DNA from: an uncultured Lachnospiraceae bacterium
GTDB lineage: Bacteria > Bacillota > Clostridia > Lachnospirales > Lachnospiraceae
DNA: 55,223 nt
Assembly (NCBI GenBank): GCA_902760755.1
Contig: CACWHK010000012.1
Location: 1-55,223, forward strand
Direction: 5' to 3'
The position numbers were made by a program, and so were the translations under genes. Under the pieces are notes generated by a model that was not told the DNA's origin, did no database searches, and saw only the letters and a list, made by a program, of their open reading frames with translations. Below, one piece after another: positions 8,340-17,101 of this stretch (its first letter is position 1; each line of letters starts with the position of its first letter).

Positions 8340-8821
8340 AAGACACCACCAAAGAACTGCTGAAAACCACTCTGAAACGCGGAGCCATCAGCTTCTCCAT
8401 CTCCGCCATCATCGGCCTTCTGATCAATCTGATCGTCGACATCTGCGTAAATGCAGCAGGAAACGACGGCTTCGTGTCCATGTCCCCGGAAGCAAGAGCC
8501 CTGTTCCCGACTCCCGTCATCGCAGCCTACGTAAACGTCCTGCTGTATGGCGCCATCGGAGCCACATTTGCCATGATGACCTTCCTCTTCGAGATCGACC
8601 GTCTCGGCTTTGTAATCCAGAGCATCCTCTACTTCCTTCTCACCAGCATCGTTCTGGTGGGGATCACCATCCTGCTCTGGCAGCTGCATAAGCATCCCCA
8701 GGCCCTGGTTCCCACCATCGCAGGCTACGCCGTGACCTACTTCATCATGTTTACCGTGGAGTATAAGGAACTGAAAAAGAACATCCGGGAGATCAACGAA
8801 GAGCTGGAGGCAGAGGCTTAA
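8336..8821 (+). CDS. DUF3021 family membrane protein
   Basis: A 161-residue protein with four predicted spans (around residues 17-36, 60-85, 95-118 and 125-145) separated by short loops, the layout of DUF3021 proteins that accompany LytTR regulators. The start is GTG within the GTGA overlap with the LytTR gene, preceded by AGGAGGAG, so the pair is translationally coupled. DUF3021 partners are thought to restrain or sense for the LytTR protein at the membrane; this is family-level knowledge. The last 15 residues (NIREINEELEAEA) are charged and cytoplasmic. Confidence 0.8.
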   Translation: MKDTTKELLKTTLKRGAISFSISAIIGLLINLIVDICVNAAGNDGFVSMSPEARALFPTPVIAAYVNVLLYGAIGATFAMMTFLFEIDRLGFVIQSILYFLLTSIVLVGITILLWQLHKHPQALVPTIAGYAVTYFIMFTVEYKELKKNIREINEELEAEA

Positions 8822-8937
8822 GAGTCACGCAATGTGACACATTTTCGCTGAAAAAAAGTGAAGTAGTCATTTTCCTGTCACTTTGGGATGCTATAACTGC
8901 ATGCGGATAAGACAGAGTGAAATGAGGGAGAAGACTA

Positions 8938-9174
8938 TTGAGAAAGAACAAAAAGAAACTGACCGCTGCCGGCCTGCTGCTTGGAGCTCTGCTCCTGGTG
9001 GGATGCGGAAATAGCGGCAGCATGAAAATGTCGGACGAACGGTCCGCATCCAGGGTGGACCTCAGCGAGCCCGCCACGCAAGGCTATTACCCGGTGGCCC
9101 TGGAGAATGAGGAAGCCACCACAGTTAAAAGAGATACAGATTACCTGACCCTGGAGGAGTACCTGGGACAGTAA
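8938..9174 (+). CDS. Small lipoprotein, unknown function
   Basis: A 78-residue protein with a lysine-rich N-terminus (RKNKKK), hydrophobic stretch LLLGALLLVG and lipobox LVGC, so it should be lipid-anchored on the outer face of the membrane with about 54 mature residues. I recognise no domain. The start is TTG at 8938 with GGGAG eight bases before. A weak promoter (TATAAC at 8892-8897) and an inverted repeat GTCAC/GTGAC (8824-8838) lie upstream. It ends 15 bp before the radical SAM gene and may be co-transcribed with it. Confidence 0.65.
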   Translation: MRKNKKKLTAAGLLLGALLLVGCGNSGSMKMSDERSASRVDLSEPATQGYYPVALENEEATTVKRDTDYLTLEEYLGQ

Positions 9175-9189
9175 TCCGGAAAGGCAGTT

Positions 9190-10149
9190 ATGGAACAAAG
9201 CTATGAGGCATGCCGCTTATGCCCGAGGGACTGCGGCATCAACCGAACAAAGCAAAGAGGAGCCTGCAACGTAGGAAGTACGCTGCAGGCTTCTCGTGCT
9301 GCACTGCATTTTTGGGAGGAACCCTGTATCTCAGGAAATCGCGGATCCGGCACAGTGTTCTTCGCCGGGTGTAACCTGGGGTGCGTTTACTGCCAGAATC
9401 AGGCCATCAGTCGTGGAAGGGCAGGGAAGGAGATCCCGCCGGAACGCCTGACTGAGATCTACTTCGAGCTGGAGGAACAGGGTGCCAATAACATCAATCT
9501 GGTGACGGGAGACCATTTCCTGCCCACCATCGCTACGACCATTGAAGCCGCGAAGAAGCAGGGACTACGGATTCCCTTCCTGCTTAACACCTCCTCCTAT
9601 CTGAAGGCGGATACCTTAAAACGGATGGAGGGGCTGATCGACATCTACCTTCCGGATCTGAAATATATCCGGGACGAGGATGCCATCCGCTATAGCCATG
9701 CCCCGGGATACCCGGAAGCAGCGAAGGCCGCTATCGCGGAAATGGTACGCCAGCAGCCGGAGTGCGCCTTCGTAACGGAGAAGGACCGAAGGGAAGTGCC
9801 CGCAGATTCCTTCGGTGATGAGGCGGGCAAAGAGACACGCATCCTTTCCAGAGGCGTGGTGGTGCGACACCTGCTGCTCCCCGGTATGCTGATCCAGGGG
9901 AAGCTGATCGTCCGGTACCTCTACGAAACCTACGGGGACCGGATCTTCATCAGCCTTCTTAACCAGTATACGCCGGACCCGGAGGTTCTGAAGGAAAGCT
10001 ACCCAAAGATCAACCGGAAGGTGACGGAGCGGGAGTATCGGAGTCTCATCGACTACGCAGCAAAGCTGGGAGTGACAAGAGGCTTCATGCAGGAGGGAGA
10101 GGCAGCAAACGAAAGCTTTATCCCCGAATTCGACCTTAGAGGCATATAA
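9190..10149 (+). CDS. Radical SAM protein, PflX-like (COG1313)
   Basis: A 319-residue cytoplasmic radical SAM enzyme. The motif GCNLGCVYCQNQ supplies the CxxxCxxC cysteines for the [4Fe-4S] cluster. An N-terminal cluster CRLCPRDCGINRTKQRGAC is typical of the PflX/putative pyruvate formate-lyase activating enzyme homologues, which are related to true PFL activases but of unproven substrate. DIYLPDLKYIRDEDAIRYS and HLLLPGML are further conserved blocks. It begins after a GGAAAGG ribosome site and ends before two hairpins (10155-10233). No glycyl radical enzyme is next to it, so its partner cannot be named. Confidence 0.82.
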   Translation: MEQSYEACRLCPRDCGINRTKQRGACNVGSTLQASRAALHFWEEPCISGNRGSGTVFFAGCNLGCVYCQNQAISRGRAGKEIPPERLTEIYFELEEQGANNINLVTGDHFLPTIATTIEAAKKQGLRIPFLLNTSSYLKADTLKRMEGLIDIYLPDLKYIRDEDAIRYSHAPGYPEAAKAAIAEMVRQQPECAFVTEKDRREVPADSFGDEAGKETRILSRGVVVRHLLLPGMLIQGKLIVRYLYETYGDRIFISLLNQYTPDPEVLKESYPKINRKVTEREYRSLIDYAAKLGVTRGFMQEGEAANESFIPEFDLRGI

Positions 10150-10154
10150 AGTGA

Positions 10155-10191
10155 AAGGACGGTTCCGTCACGGGACCGTCCTTATCGTTTT
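10155..10191 (+). terminator. Rho-independent terminator after the radical SAM gene
   Basis: AAGGACGGTTCC / GGGACCGTCCTT, 12 pairs with one G-T, loop of five, then ATCGTTTT. Confidence 0.8.
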
Positions 10192-10213
10192 GCAGGCTTC
10201 TTAACTTTTTTTC

Positions 10214-10233
10214 ACGGCATTTCTGCCGTTTTT
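10214..10233 (+). terminator. Second short terminator hairpin
   Basis: ACGGCA-TTTC-TGCCGT followed by TTTT; a backup terminator 30 bp after the first, just before the next promoter. Confidence 0.6.
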
Positions 10234-10234
10234 C

Positions 10235-10263
10235 TTTCCATCCCCCGTGGTTTTTGGTACAAT
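10235..10263 (+). promoter_or_regulatory. Promoter of the two-component operon
   Basis: -35 TTTCCA (10235-10240), 17-bp spacer, -10 TACAAT (10258-10263). The leader carries ATGTGACAT (10290-10298), a motif also seen before the genes at 2811, 7881 and 8938. Confidence 0.5.
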
Positions 10264-10311
10264 AATCCTATCTTTGGCTGTACGAAAATGTGACATACGG
10301 GAGACGGATGG

Positions 10312-10938
10312 ATGAGACTTGTGATCGTGGATGATGACAGCCTGGTGGCTGTATCGCTGAAAACCATAATCGAGGCAGGAGAGGACGCTACGGTGCTGGC
10401 CACCGGGAAGAACGGGGCAGAGGCCGTGGAGCTCTACCGGGAGCACCATCCGGACATTCTGCTGATGGATATCCGGATGGAAGGAATGACCGGCCTGGAA
10501 GCAGGGAAGAAGATCCTGGAGGAGGATCCCCAGGCAAGGATCCTGTTCCTTACCACATTTAATGATGATGAATATATTCGAACCGCCCTGGCCATCGGAG
10601 CCAAGGGCTATATCATAAAGCAGGATTTCGACGGGATCCTGCCGGCACTTCGTGCGGTTTACGAGGGACAGACCGTGTTCGGAGATCAGGTGATGGACCG
10701 GCTTCCGGACATGCTGTCACCGAAGAAGCAGGCCTTCTCCCATGAGGACTACGGACTTACGGATCAGGAGGCGGAGATCGTCACCTGCGTGGCTGACGGC
10801 CTCTCCAACAAGGAGATCGCGGAGAAGCTGTACCTCTCGGAGGGAACCGTCCGGAACTATATCAGCACCATCCTCAGCAAGCTGGACCTTCGGGACCGGA
10901 CGAATCTTGCCATATTCTACTATCGAAGCATGAAATAG
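10312..10938 (+). CDS. NarL/LuxR-type response regulator
   Basis: A 208-residue transcription regulator. The receiver domain (residues 1-118) has the acidic pair D7-D8, phosphoacceptor D53 in LLMDIRM, the switch Thr in FLTTFNDD and the conserved Lys in KGYIIKQD. The C-terminal domain (about 148-205) is a LuxR-type helix-turn-helix: LTDQEAEIVTCVADGLSNKE, then YLSEGTVRNYISTILSKL. ATG 10312 follows GGGAG by about eight bases. The partner kinase starts 9 bp downstream. Targets are not evident; it may regulate its own operon. Confidence 0.93.
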   Translation: MRLVIVDDDSLVAVSLKTIIEAGEDATVLATGKNGAEAVELYREHHPDILLMDIRMEGMTGLEAGKKILEEDPQARILFLTTFNDDEYIRTALAIGAKGYIIKQDFDGILPALRAVYEGQTVFGDQVMDRLPDMLSPKKQAFSHEDYGLTDQEAEIVTCVADGLSNKEIAEKLYLSEGTVRNYISTILSKLDLRDRTNLAIFYYRSMK

Positions 10939-10947
10939 GACAGCGCC

Positions 10948-12099
10948 ATGGAACGAGCCATAGACAAATTCATACTGTTCGGCTTCGTGGCCTATGCATT
11001 CAGTCTGTATCTTGAGGGAACGGACATCCTGCTGCCCCTCTACATCTCCGTGGCCATCGCCGCGGCAGAGCTCTGGCTGATCCCGGGCTGGAAGACCAAC
11101 CGGTCGGAGCGGGAGATGAAGATCCGGAAGATCATCGTCCTGGTGCTTCTGGATGCGGTGGCAGCAACCGCCATCTTTTTCCCCTGGATGATCGGCGCAT
11201 TTCCGCTTCTGGTCTATGATCTGCTTTACTCAAAGCACTGGCCCGGCCTTGCGGTTTCGGCCATCGCCTATCTGAATGCCCTGAACCGCATGGCAGCAAA
11301 GGATGTGCTTCCGGTGTGGATGTTCGCGGTGGTAACCGCGGGGATCCTGCTGGCCCTCTGGCTCTGCAGGAAGACCGTCCGGATCCTGCAGGATGAAAAG
11401 AAGATCAAGAAGCTCCGGGATGACGACGAGGAGCAGCGGCAGACCCTGTCCCTGCAGAACTCCCAGCTGATCGAGGCAAAGGATGCGGAGGTCATCACCG
11501 CCCAGCTGGCAGAGCGAAACCGGATCGCAAGAGAGATCCATGACAATGTGGGACACACCCTGTCCCGGGCCCTGCTTCAGGTGGGTGCGCTGCTGGCCAT
11601 CCATAAGGAGGAGCCGGTACACAGCGAGCTGGCGGGGGTCCGTGAGACTCTGGACAATGCCATGAACAGTATCCGGGCCAGCGTCCATGATCTCCATGAT
11701 TCCTCCATAGACCTGGCGGGAACTGTCCGCCAAATGGCAGAGCCCCTGCAGGAAAGCTTTCACGTCACCCTGGAGGTGGATGCATCGGCAGATATGCCGA
11801 GAGAAGTAAAGTACGGACTGATCGGAATCCTTCGGGAAGCCATCTCGAATATCCTCCGGCACAGCCGGAATGATACGGTGCTGATCAGTATCCTGGAGCA
11901 CCCCGGCTTCTATCAGATGGTGGTCCATGACTACCTGGCGGAGGAAGCGGACAGGAAGAAGCAGCCCGTTACCGGGCGGGACTCCGGAACCCCGGGCATC
12001 GGCCTTACGAATATCGAAAACCGCGTCCGCGCCATGGGCGGAACCGTAAGCATCTCGGAGGAAAGCGGCTTCCGGATCTTCGTAAGCGTGCCGAAATAA
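10948..12099 (+). CDS. Sensor histidine kinase (HisKA_3 type)
   Basis: A 383-residue membrane kinase, partner of the upstream regulator. The first 145 residues carry about five spans with no outer domain of note, so it probably senses something within or at the membrane. A linker helix (146-185) leads to the dimerisation/phosphoacceptor helix AERNRIAREIHDNVGHTLS with H198, then the ATPase domain with the N-box EAISNILRHS and G-box GIGLTNIENRVRAMGG. This layout matches the DesK/LiaS/NarL-type kinases. No signal can be assigned. Confidence 0.92.
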   Translation: MERAIDKFILFGFVAYAFSLYLEGTDILLPLYISVAIAAAELWLIPGWKTNRSEREMKIRKIIVLVLLDAVAATAIFFPWMIGAFPLLVYDLLYSKHWPGLAVSAIAYLNALNRMAAKDVLPVWMFAVVTAGILLALWLCRKTVRILQDEKKIKKLRDDDEEQRQTLSLQNSQLIEAKDAEVITAQLAERNRIAREIHDNVGHTLSRALLQVGALLAIHKEEPVHSELAGVRETLDNAMNSIRASVHDLHDSSIDLAGTVRQMAEPLQESFHVTLEVDASADMPREVKYGLIGILREAISNILRHSRNDTVLISILEHPGFYQMVVHDYLAEEADRKKQPVTGRDSGTPGIGLTNIENRVRAMGGTVSISEESGFRIFVSVPK

Positions 12100-12133
12100 A
12101 GAGAAGGTATGGGAATAAACAGGAGGTGGAGCA

Positions 12134-13645
12134 GTGAAGCTACACGAGCTACTTGGCTATAATGATATCGTGATCCAGTGCCATGACAATCCGGACGCGG
12201 ATGCCCTGGCATCCGGGTACGCACTCTGGTGGTACTTTAAGCAGAACGGAAAGATGGCGAACTTCATCTTCCGGGGCAGAAATGATGTACGAAAGAGCAA
12301 CCTGAAGATCATGATCGACCGGCTGAACGTACCGGTTTCCTACGAGCCGGATTACATGATGGTGCCGGAGCTTCTGGTCATGGTGGACTGTCAGTACGGC
12401 CAGAAAAATGCAACGCGTACCGAGGCGGAAACCGTTGCGGTGATCGATCACCATCAGGTGACGGGAGAGCTCCCGGCCCTTTCCGAGGTGCGAAGCGGCA
12501 TGGGAAGCTGCGCCACCATCCTCTGGGATATGCTCCGGGAGGAGGGCTTTTCCGTGGATGAGGAGAAGAGCCTTTCCACCGCCCTTTACTATGGCCTCTT
12601 TACGGATACCAACCGGCTTTCCGAAGTGTCCCATCCCCTGGACCGGGATATGCGGGACAGCCTCCTGGTGAACCGAAGCGTGATCACCGAGATGAGCAAC
12701 TCCAACATTTCCCTGGAGGAGCTGACCATCACGGGGCATGCCATTACGGGCTATGAATACCATGAGGATAACCGCTACGTGGTTCTTCGGACGGAGCCCT
12801 GCGACCCCAACATCCTGGGGGTCATCAGTGATTTCGTCATGGAGACCGAGGGGATCGATGCCAGCCTTGCCTACTATATCAGCCCCTTTGAGGTAAAGCT
12901 TTCCGTACGTAGCTGCGTGAAGGAGATCCATGCGGATGAACTGGCAGCCTTTCTGACCGACGGCATCGGAGGAGGCGGAGGCCATATCCTGAAGGCAGGC
13001 GGAACCATCCGGCCGGAACGGCTGGAGGAATATGCCCTGCCGGGAGAGGATCCCTACACCCTGGCTGACCGGATCCTGCTGGAGCGGATGGAGCAGTACT
13101 TCTCCCTCTACGAGGTTCTTTACGCCAAGGATACCACCCTTTCACCGGAGGGTCTTAAGCTTTACGAGAAGCAGTCCCAGGAGCTGGGCTGTGCGAAGAT
13201 GACGGATCTCTTCCCCGCAGGAACCCGGGTGGCAGTCCGGACCCTGGAGGGAGATGTGGACGTGATCGTAAAGGAAGGGCTTTATTTGATGATCGGACTC
13301 GAGGGAGAGGTCTATCCCATCACGGAGGAGAAGCTAAGTAGGAGCTATACCCGGACGGGAAAGCCCTACAGTCGTGTCTTTGACTATGACCCGAGTCTTA
13401 CGGATACCGTGACCGGGGACCGGAAGAATGTGATGGAGGTTGCCATGGGCGTCATCAGCTCCGGCGGCTCCAGAATTCTGGCGAAGCCCCTGAACCGCTA
13501 TGTAAAGCTCTTTACCGCCTGGGACGAGGAGAAGTACTATTCCGGAAATCCCGGAGACTTTATCGCCTGCCGGGAGGATGATCCCCATGATATCTACATC
13601 ATCCGGAACCGCCTCTTCGACCAGCTCTATAAAGAAGTAAAGTAA
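12134..13645 (+). CDS. DHH/DHHA1 phosphoesterase with C-terminal extension
   Basis: A 503-residue cytoplasmic protein. The DHH domain has HDNPDADA (residues 17-24), VDCQYG and DHH (105-107), all metal ligands of the manganese-dependent phosphoesterase superfamily; the DHHA1 domain has the substrate motif GGGGGH (279-284). Relatives hydrolyse nanoRNA, pAp or cyclic dinucleotide products, but which applies here cannot be told. Residues from about 300 to 503 form an extension that I do not recognise, beyond the usual length of about 320. The start is GTG at 12134, five bases after AGGAGGTGG. It lies 34 bp after the kinase gene and may belong to the same transcript. A nested hairpin terminates it. 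Confidence 0.8.
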   Translation: MKLHELLGYNDIVIQCHDNPDADALASGYALWWYFKQNGKMANFIFRGRNDVRKSNLKIMIDRLNVPVSYEPDYMMVPELLVMVDCQYGQKNATRTEAETVAVIDHHQVTGELPALSEVRSGMGSCATILWDMLREEGFSVDEEKSLSTALYYGLFTDTNRLSEVSHPLDRDMRDSLLVNRSVITEMSNSNISLEELTITGHAITGYEYHEDNRYVVLRTEPCDPNILGVISDFVMETEGIDASLAYYISPFEVKLSVRSCVKEIHADELAAFLTDGIGGGGGHILKAGGTIRPERLEEYALPGEDPYTLADRILLERMEQYFSLYEVLYAKDTTLSPEGLKLYEKQSQELGCAKMTDLFPAGTRVAVRTLEGDVDVIVKEGLYLMIGLEGEVYPITEEKLSRSYTRTGKPYSRVFDYDPSLTDTVTGDRKNVMEVAMGVISSGGSRILAKPLNRYVKLFTAWDEEKYYSGNPGDFIACREDDPHDIYIIRNRLFDQLYKEVK

Positions 13646-13650
13646 AATAG

Positions 13651-13744
13651 TTCAATAAGACATTTTTAAAAGACCGGAGCTGCGCAGCAGTGCATTTGAA
13701 ATGTACCGCCGCGCAGCCCCGGTCTTATTTGATATCTTATTGAA
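13651..13744. terminator. Nested bidirectional terminator between converging genes
   Basis: The core stem AAGACCGG..GCTGCGC / GCGCAGC..CCGGTCTT (13670-13726) has 16 positions with one mismatch and an inner 8-bp hairpin GTGCATTT/AAATGTAC. It is enclosed by a perfect 10-bp outer repeat TTCAATAAGA (13651-13660) / TCTTATTGAA (13735-13744). T-rich tracts lie on both sides. Confidence 0.8.
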
Positions 13745-13751
13745 TCCTGAC

Positions 13752-16700
13752 CTACGGCTCCAGTCCGTATTCGGCCCGCTCATCCTCGGACATCTCCGCG
13801 CCCTGCAGATGCTTCCTGGCCTTCTCGACCAGATCTTCTACCGTGTAACGCTTGAAGTATCCGATCGCAAATTCGGAGTCCTCCGTGTTGGTGACAGAAT
13901 AGAAGCGGTCGGAGATGCGGTTATAGCCGAGACCGCGGTCAAGCTCCGCGATGGGATACCAGCTGTCAGTTTCGTAGACAGTCATGGACTGATCCAGCGT
14001 CAGGAACAGAAGGTTTTTCTCGGGCTCGAAGTGGAAATCCACAAGGAAATCCACGCCTCTGTTCGGCGCAAGGAGATTGGATTTACTGAGAAGCGTTCCG
14101 TCCTCTGAATTGTAACGGAACAGCTCACCGTTGTTGTAGGCAACCAGAAGGTAGGTCGGCTCCCCCTTCTTCCCGGTGGAATAGAAGGACATTCCGTAAG
14201 GGGTTGCCGGGCAGTGGATCATTACGGGATCGTCTTCGCCCGGGGAGAGGATCCGGATGTTGTTATTGTCCGAAAGTGCATACCGTCCGTGGGCCGGATC
14301 TGCGGCAAAGACAGAGGTTTCCCATCCCTCCGGCACTGTCAGATATTCGGCACCCGATCCGTCCAGATGAACGAGAACGGACTCCTGTACCTTGTCATGC
14401 TCAAAGGTGAGGAAGGCCACCTGCTGCAGCGGGATGATGATCGGTGAATTTTTTACGTAGATATAATCGTCAGAATCCGTGATTTTGAAGGATTCGGTTG
14501 TCTTGCTGTCGATATCATAGGCATAGAGCTGATTCCTGGAGTCACCGTTGTTGTTGTAATAATAGAATTTTCCGTCTGCCAGCGCGCAGCACCTTCTGGA
14601 GGCAAACCCGTCCTGAATAAGATTGATATAGGTCTGTTCTCCGGTGTCCAGATCCACATCCATCACCCGATAGCCCTGGTTGCCGACCGTATAGCCAAGA
14701 TAAAGGTGCTGATACCGGGTCCCGAGGAACTCTATGGAGCTGGCATACAGGATTTCCTCTTCCCGGATGGGCATCTGAAAGCGGAGTTCTCCGGCGGATG
14801 AATCGATGATGGTCAGGATCATCAGCTTCTCTTCGCCGGCTTCGGCCAGTTCGGGGAATTTCTCTGCAGACTCCTGGGTGATGATCGCCAGTACGCTCGA
14901 ATCAAAATACATGTTATCCGGCAGGGTGCCGAGATCCTTGCCTGCCCCGAGCTCATGAAAGTCTTCGTCCCGCTGGTAGAGGCCGTACTGCAGGACCTCG
15001 GATGATCCCGTCGTCAGGGAGAAGAATCCGATGTTCGGACTGTAGAGCATGTTGGAAAGGTGGTCCTCAAAGAAGTAGTAGGCCCCCAGGCTTTCGGTGG
15101 TTTTCGGAAATGCCAGACCGCCTCCGGATGTGATGTAGAAGGGCCAACCGTCTCCGTCCGGATCGATCGCATAAACGATGGATTCGTTCGTGTTGTGTGT
15201 TGCAAGGATATTTCCGTCATCAACACGGAAGATCTGGGCGATATTTCCGTGATAGAACAGCACGGCGTTGTTCTTCGGGAGCAGAAGGAAATTGCTCTCG
15301 ATCATGACATTTGTGCTTGTGAAGTCCCGGTTCCAGCGCTCGGTTAGCTGATTCGTCTCAAAGCACTGAATGGTTACATGATCCGTCTGAACGTAGGAAT
15401 AGTAGCCGAAGGATGTACTGGAGGCGTACGGATTCGCCGGAGACGCTGTAACGATATGGGTGTCATCTGTCCAGAGGAACCTGGAGACGAAGCCGATGTC
15501 CGCCTTATGCTGAATCTGTCCGGTGGAGATGTTATAGATGGAAAGGACACTACTTGTGGCATCCAGAGTGGAGATTCCCGCGATCCTCGTTTCATCCGGG
15601 GAAAGCTGCAGCCTGGAGTAGGACAGGGACGTATCCTCATACGAAACCGGCAGCTGATAGGTAGCAACCAGAGTTCCGTCCGACGAAGCCATACGGAGGA
15701 TCTCCCCTTTGCCGGTCAAAACAAGGAAGGAGCCGTCCGCGAAGACAGGGCAGTTGGTATTGGAAGTGGGGAAGGAGGTTTCGCCGGAGTCCCGATCCCA
15801 TACGAGGCTGCCGTTGTCCGTGTTGTAAACATAGATCTTCTTATTGGATACGACGAGCAGCTTTGTATCCGAAAGGAAAACGGCACTGCAGAGATTCTCT
15901 ACGGTGATGGACAGAAGCTGGTTATGGGAGACAGTGTCCCACAGCGAGAGGTTCCCCATCATATCCCAGACTACCAGATTGTGGCCGGAAGGGGACAGGG
16001 CATATCCGTCATCCCGGATCTTGTCACGCATCCGGTAGTTGCAGACATCTTCGATGTTGTAGCCCGAGCGCGTGGTGTAGGAGAGCGTCGAATCCGTGAT
16101 GGCACGGATTGCCTCCGGTGTGACAGGACGATCATCCTCCGCGTCCTTGGGGAGTGCTTCCAGTGCCAGCTGCATGCTCAGGATCCGGTGTTCATCCTCC
16201 AGGGCATGGAGGGCTTCATTTGCAAGATATATGGATTGATTCCGTTTGGAATTCTGCAGATTCTGATGGATCTCGTTGCGGCTGTAAAGAAGATAGGCGC
16301 CGAAGCCGATGGCTAGGGCCATGATCACGGCAAAGATCGCCGTGAGCCTGCGGATCTTGTAGGCACGGCGGCGGTTCATCAGCTCATCATAGGAGCAGGA
16401 GAGCAGCTTGGATGCAAGACGCGGAAGCTCCGTCTTCTTTGCCTGCCGACGGGGCAGACGGTAATCGCAGGAGAGGGGCTCCAGAGGAACGCGGACCGTG
16501 TAGGACATTCCGTTTTCGTTCACGAAGGTGCGGTCTTCATACTTCAGGATGTCCGGGATCACGTCCTCGGGCTCTCCGTCCACAAGCACCGTGGTGATCT
16601 GACGACGGGTGTGATTCCGCAGGAAATACTCGATCTCCCGGGGAACCCAGCGGGACTCCCTGGTGGCGGTGGAGCAGATCACGATCAGGTGATCCGCATG

Positions 16701-16913
16701 CTCCAGAGCAAAGGAGATCTCCGACGAAAGGTCGCTGGCAGCCCCCAGCTCGTCCTTATCCAGGAAGATCCGGTTGATCCTCTTCGTCCCTGTTTCCTTC
16801 CGTATCTTGGCAGGAATATGAAAATGCTCCAGGTCGTGCTGCACAGCCTTTGCGACCTGAATATCCTTCTCTGCATGACGATAGGATATAAATGCATTAT
16901 AATGATCGATCAT
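13752..16913 (-). CDS. TIR domain - transmembrane - beta-propeller protein
   Basis: A 1053-residue protein. Residues 1-140 form a TIR domain: YNAFISYRHAEKD, RIFLDKDELGAASDLSSEI, HADHLIVICSTATRESRW and PREIEYF, with E93 where NAD-cleaving TIR proteins carry their catalytic Glu (SRW..xE). One membrane span lies at about 190-210 after a basic stretch (RRRAYKIRR). A short coiled segment (EALHALEDEHRILSMQLALEAL) precedes about 800 residues of irregular WD40/PQQ-like blades (for example NLVVWDMMGNLSLWDT, KIYVYNTDNGSLVWDRDSG, AQIFRVDDGNILATH). The TIR should be cytoplasmic and the propeller outside. ATG 16913 has GGGGG eight bases upstream; a GTG nine bases earlier has no room for one. The role (NADase-type defence, signalling or scaffold) is inferred. 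Confidence 0.85.
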   Translation of the reverse strand: MIDHYNAFISYRHAEKDIQVAKAVQHDLEHFHIPAKIRKETGTKRINRIFLDKDELGAASDLSSEISFALEHADHLIVICSTATRESRWVPREIEYFLRNHTRRQITTVLVDGEPEDVIPDILKYEDRTFVNENGMSYTVRVPLEPLSCDYRLPRRQAKKTELPRLASKLLSCSYDELMNRRRAYKIRRLTAIFAVIMALAIGFGAYLLYSRNEIHQNLQNSKRNQSIYLANEALHALEDEHRILSMQLALEALPKDAEDDRPVTPEAIRAITDSTLSYTTRSGYNIEDVCNYRMRDKIRDDGYALSPSGHNLVVWDMMGNLSLWDTVSHNQLLSITVENLCSAVFLSDTKLLVVSNKKIYVYNTDNGSLVWDRDSGETSFPTSNTNCPVFADGSFLVLTGKGEILRMASSDGTLVATYQLPVSYEDTSLSYSRLQLSPDETRIAGISTLDATSSVLSIYNISTGQIQHKADIGFVSRFLWTDDTHIVTASPANPYASSTSFGYYSYVQTDHVTIQCFETNQLTERWNRDFTSTNVMIESNFLLLPKNNAVLFYHGNIAQIFRVDDGNILATHNTNESIVYAIDPDGDGWPFYITSGGGLAFPKTTESLGAYYFFEDHLSNMLYSPNIGFFSLTTGSSEVLQYGLYQRDEDFHELGAGKDLGTLPDNMYFDSSVLAIITQESAEKFPELAEAGEEKLMILTIIDSSAGELRFQMPIREEEILYASSIEFLGTRYQHLYLGYTVGNQGYRVMDVDLDTGEQTYINLIQDGFASRRCCALADGKFYYYNNNGDSRNQLYAYDIDSKTTESFKITDSDDYIYVKNSPIIIPLQQVAFLTFEHDKVQESVLVHLDGSGAEYLTVPEGWETSVFAADPAHGRYALSDNNNIRILSPGEDDPVMIHCPATPYGMSFYSTGKKGEPTYLLVAYNNGELFRYNSEDGTLLSKSNLLAPNRGVDFLVDFHFEPEKNLLFLTLDQSMTVYETDSWYPIAELDRGLGYNRISDRFYSVTNTEDSEFAIGYFKRYTVEDLVEKARKHLQGAEMSEDERAEYGLEP

Positions 16914-16953
16914 CGAAAGCACCCCCTACTGGTATTCCTTCTCATTCTTTCTC

Positions 16954-16982
16954 ATTCTAATAGAAAACACGCGTTTTGTAAA
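16954..16982 (-). promoter_or_regulatory. Promoter of the TIR-propeller gene
   Basis: Minus strand: -35 TTTACA (16977-16982), 17-bp spacer, -10 TAGAAT (16954-16959). The leader contains the direct repeat TTCTCATTCT twice (16939-16958). Confidence 0.6.
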
Positions 16983-17101
16983 CTCACGGATTCGCCCAAA
17001 ACAGATTGAAAAGAAACTATTTGTGTTTAGGAACGTTTTGTGATAAACTCACTCTGAATGTTTTCAGAAACGTAGCATAATAATAGTGAAGGAATAGAGA
17101 G

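Noticed and set aside
16914-16922. GTG start for the TIR protein three codons upstream
   Set aside because: It overlaps the ribosome site itself; the ATG at 16913 has correct spacing.
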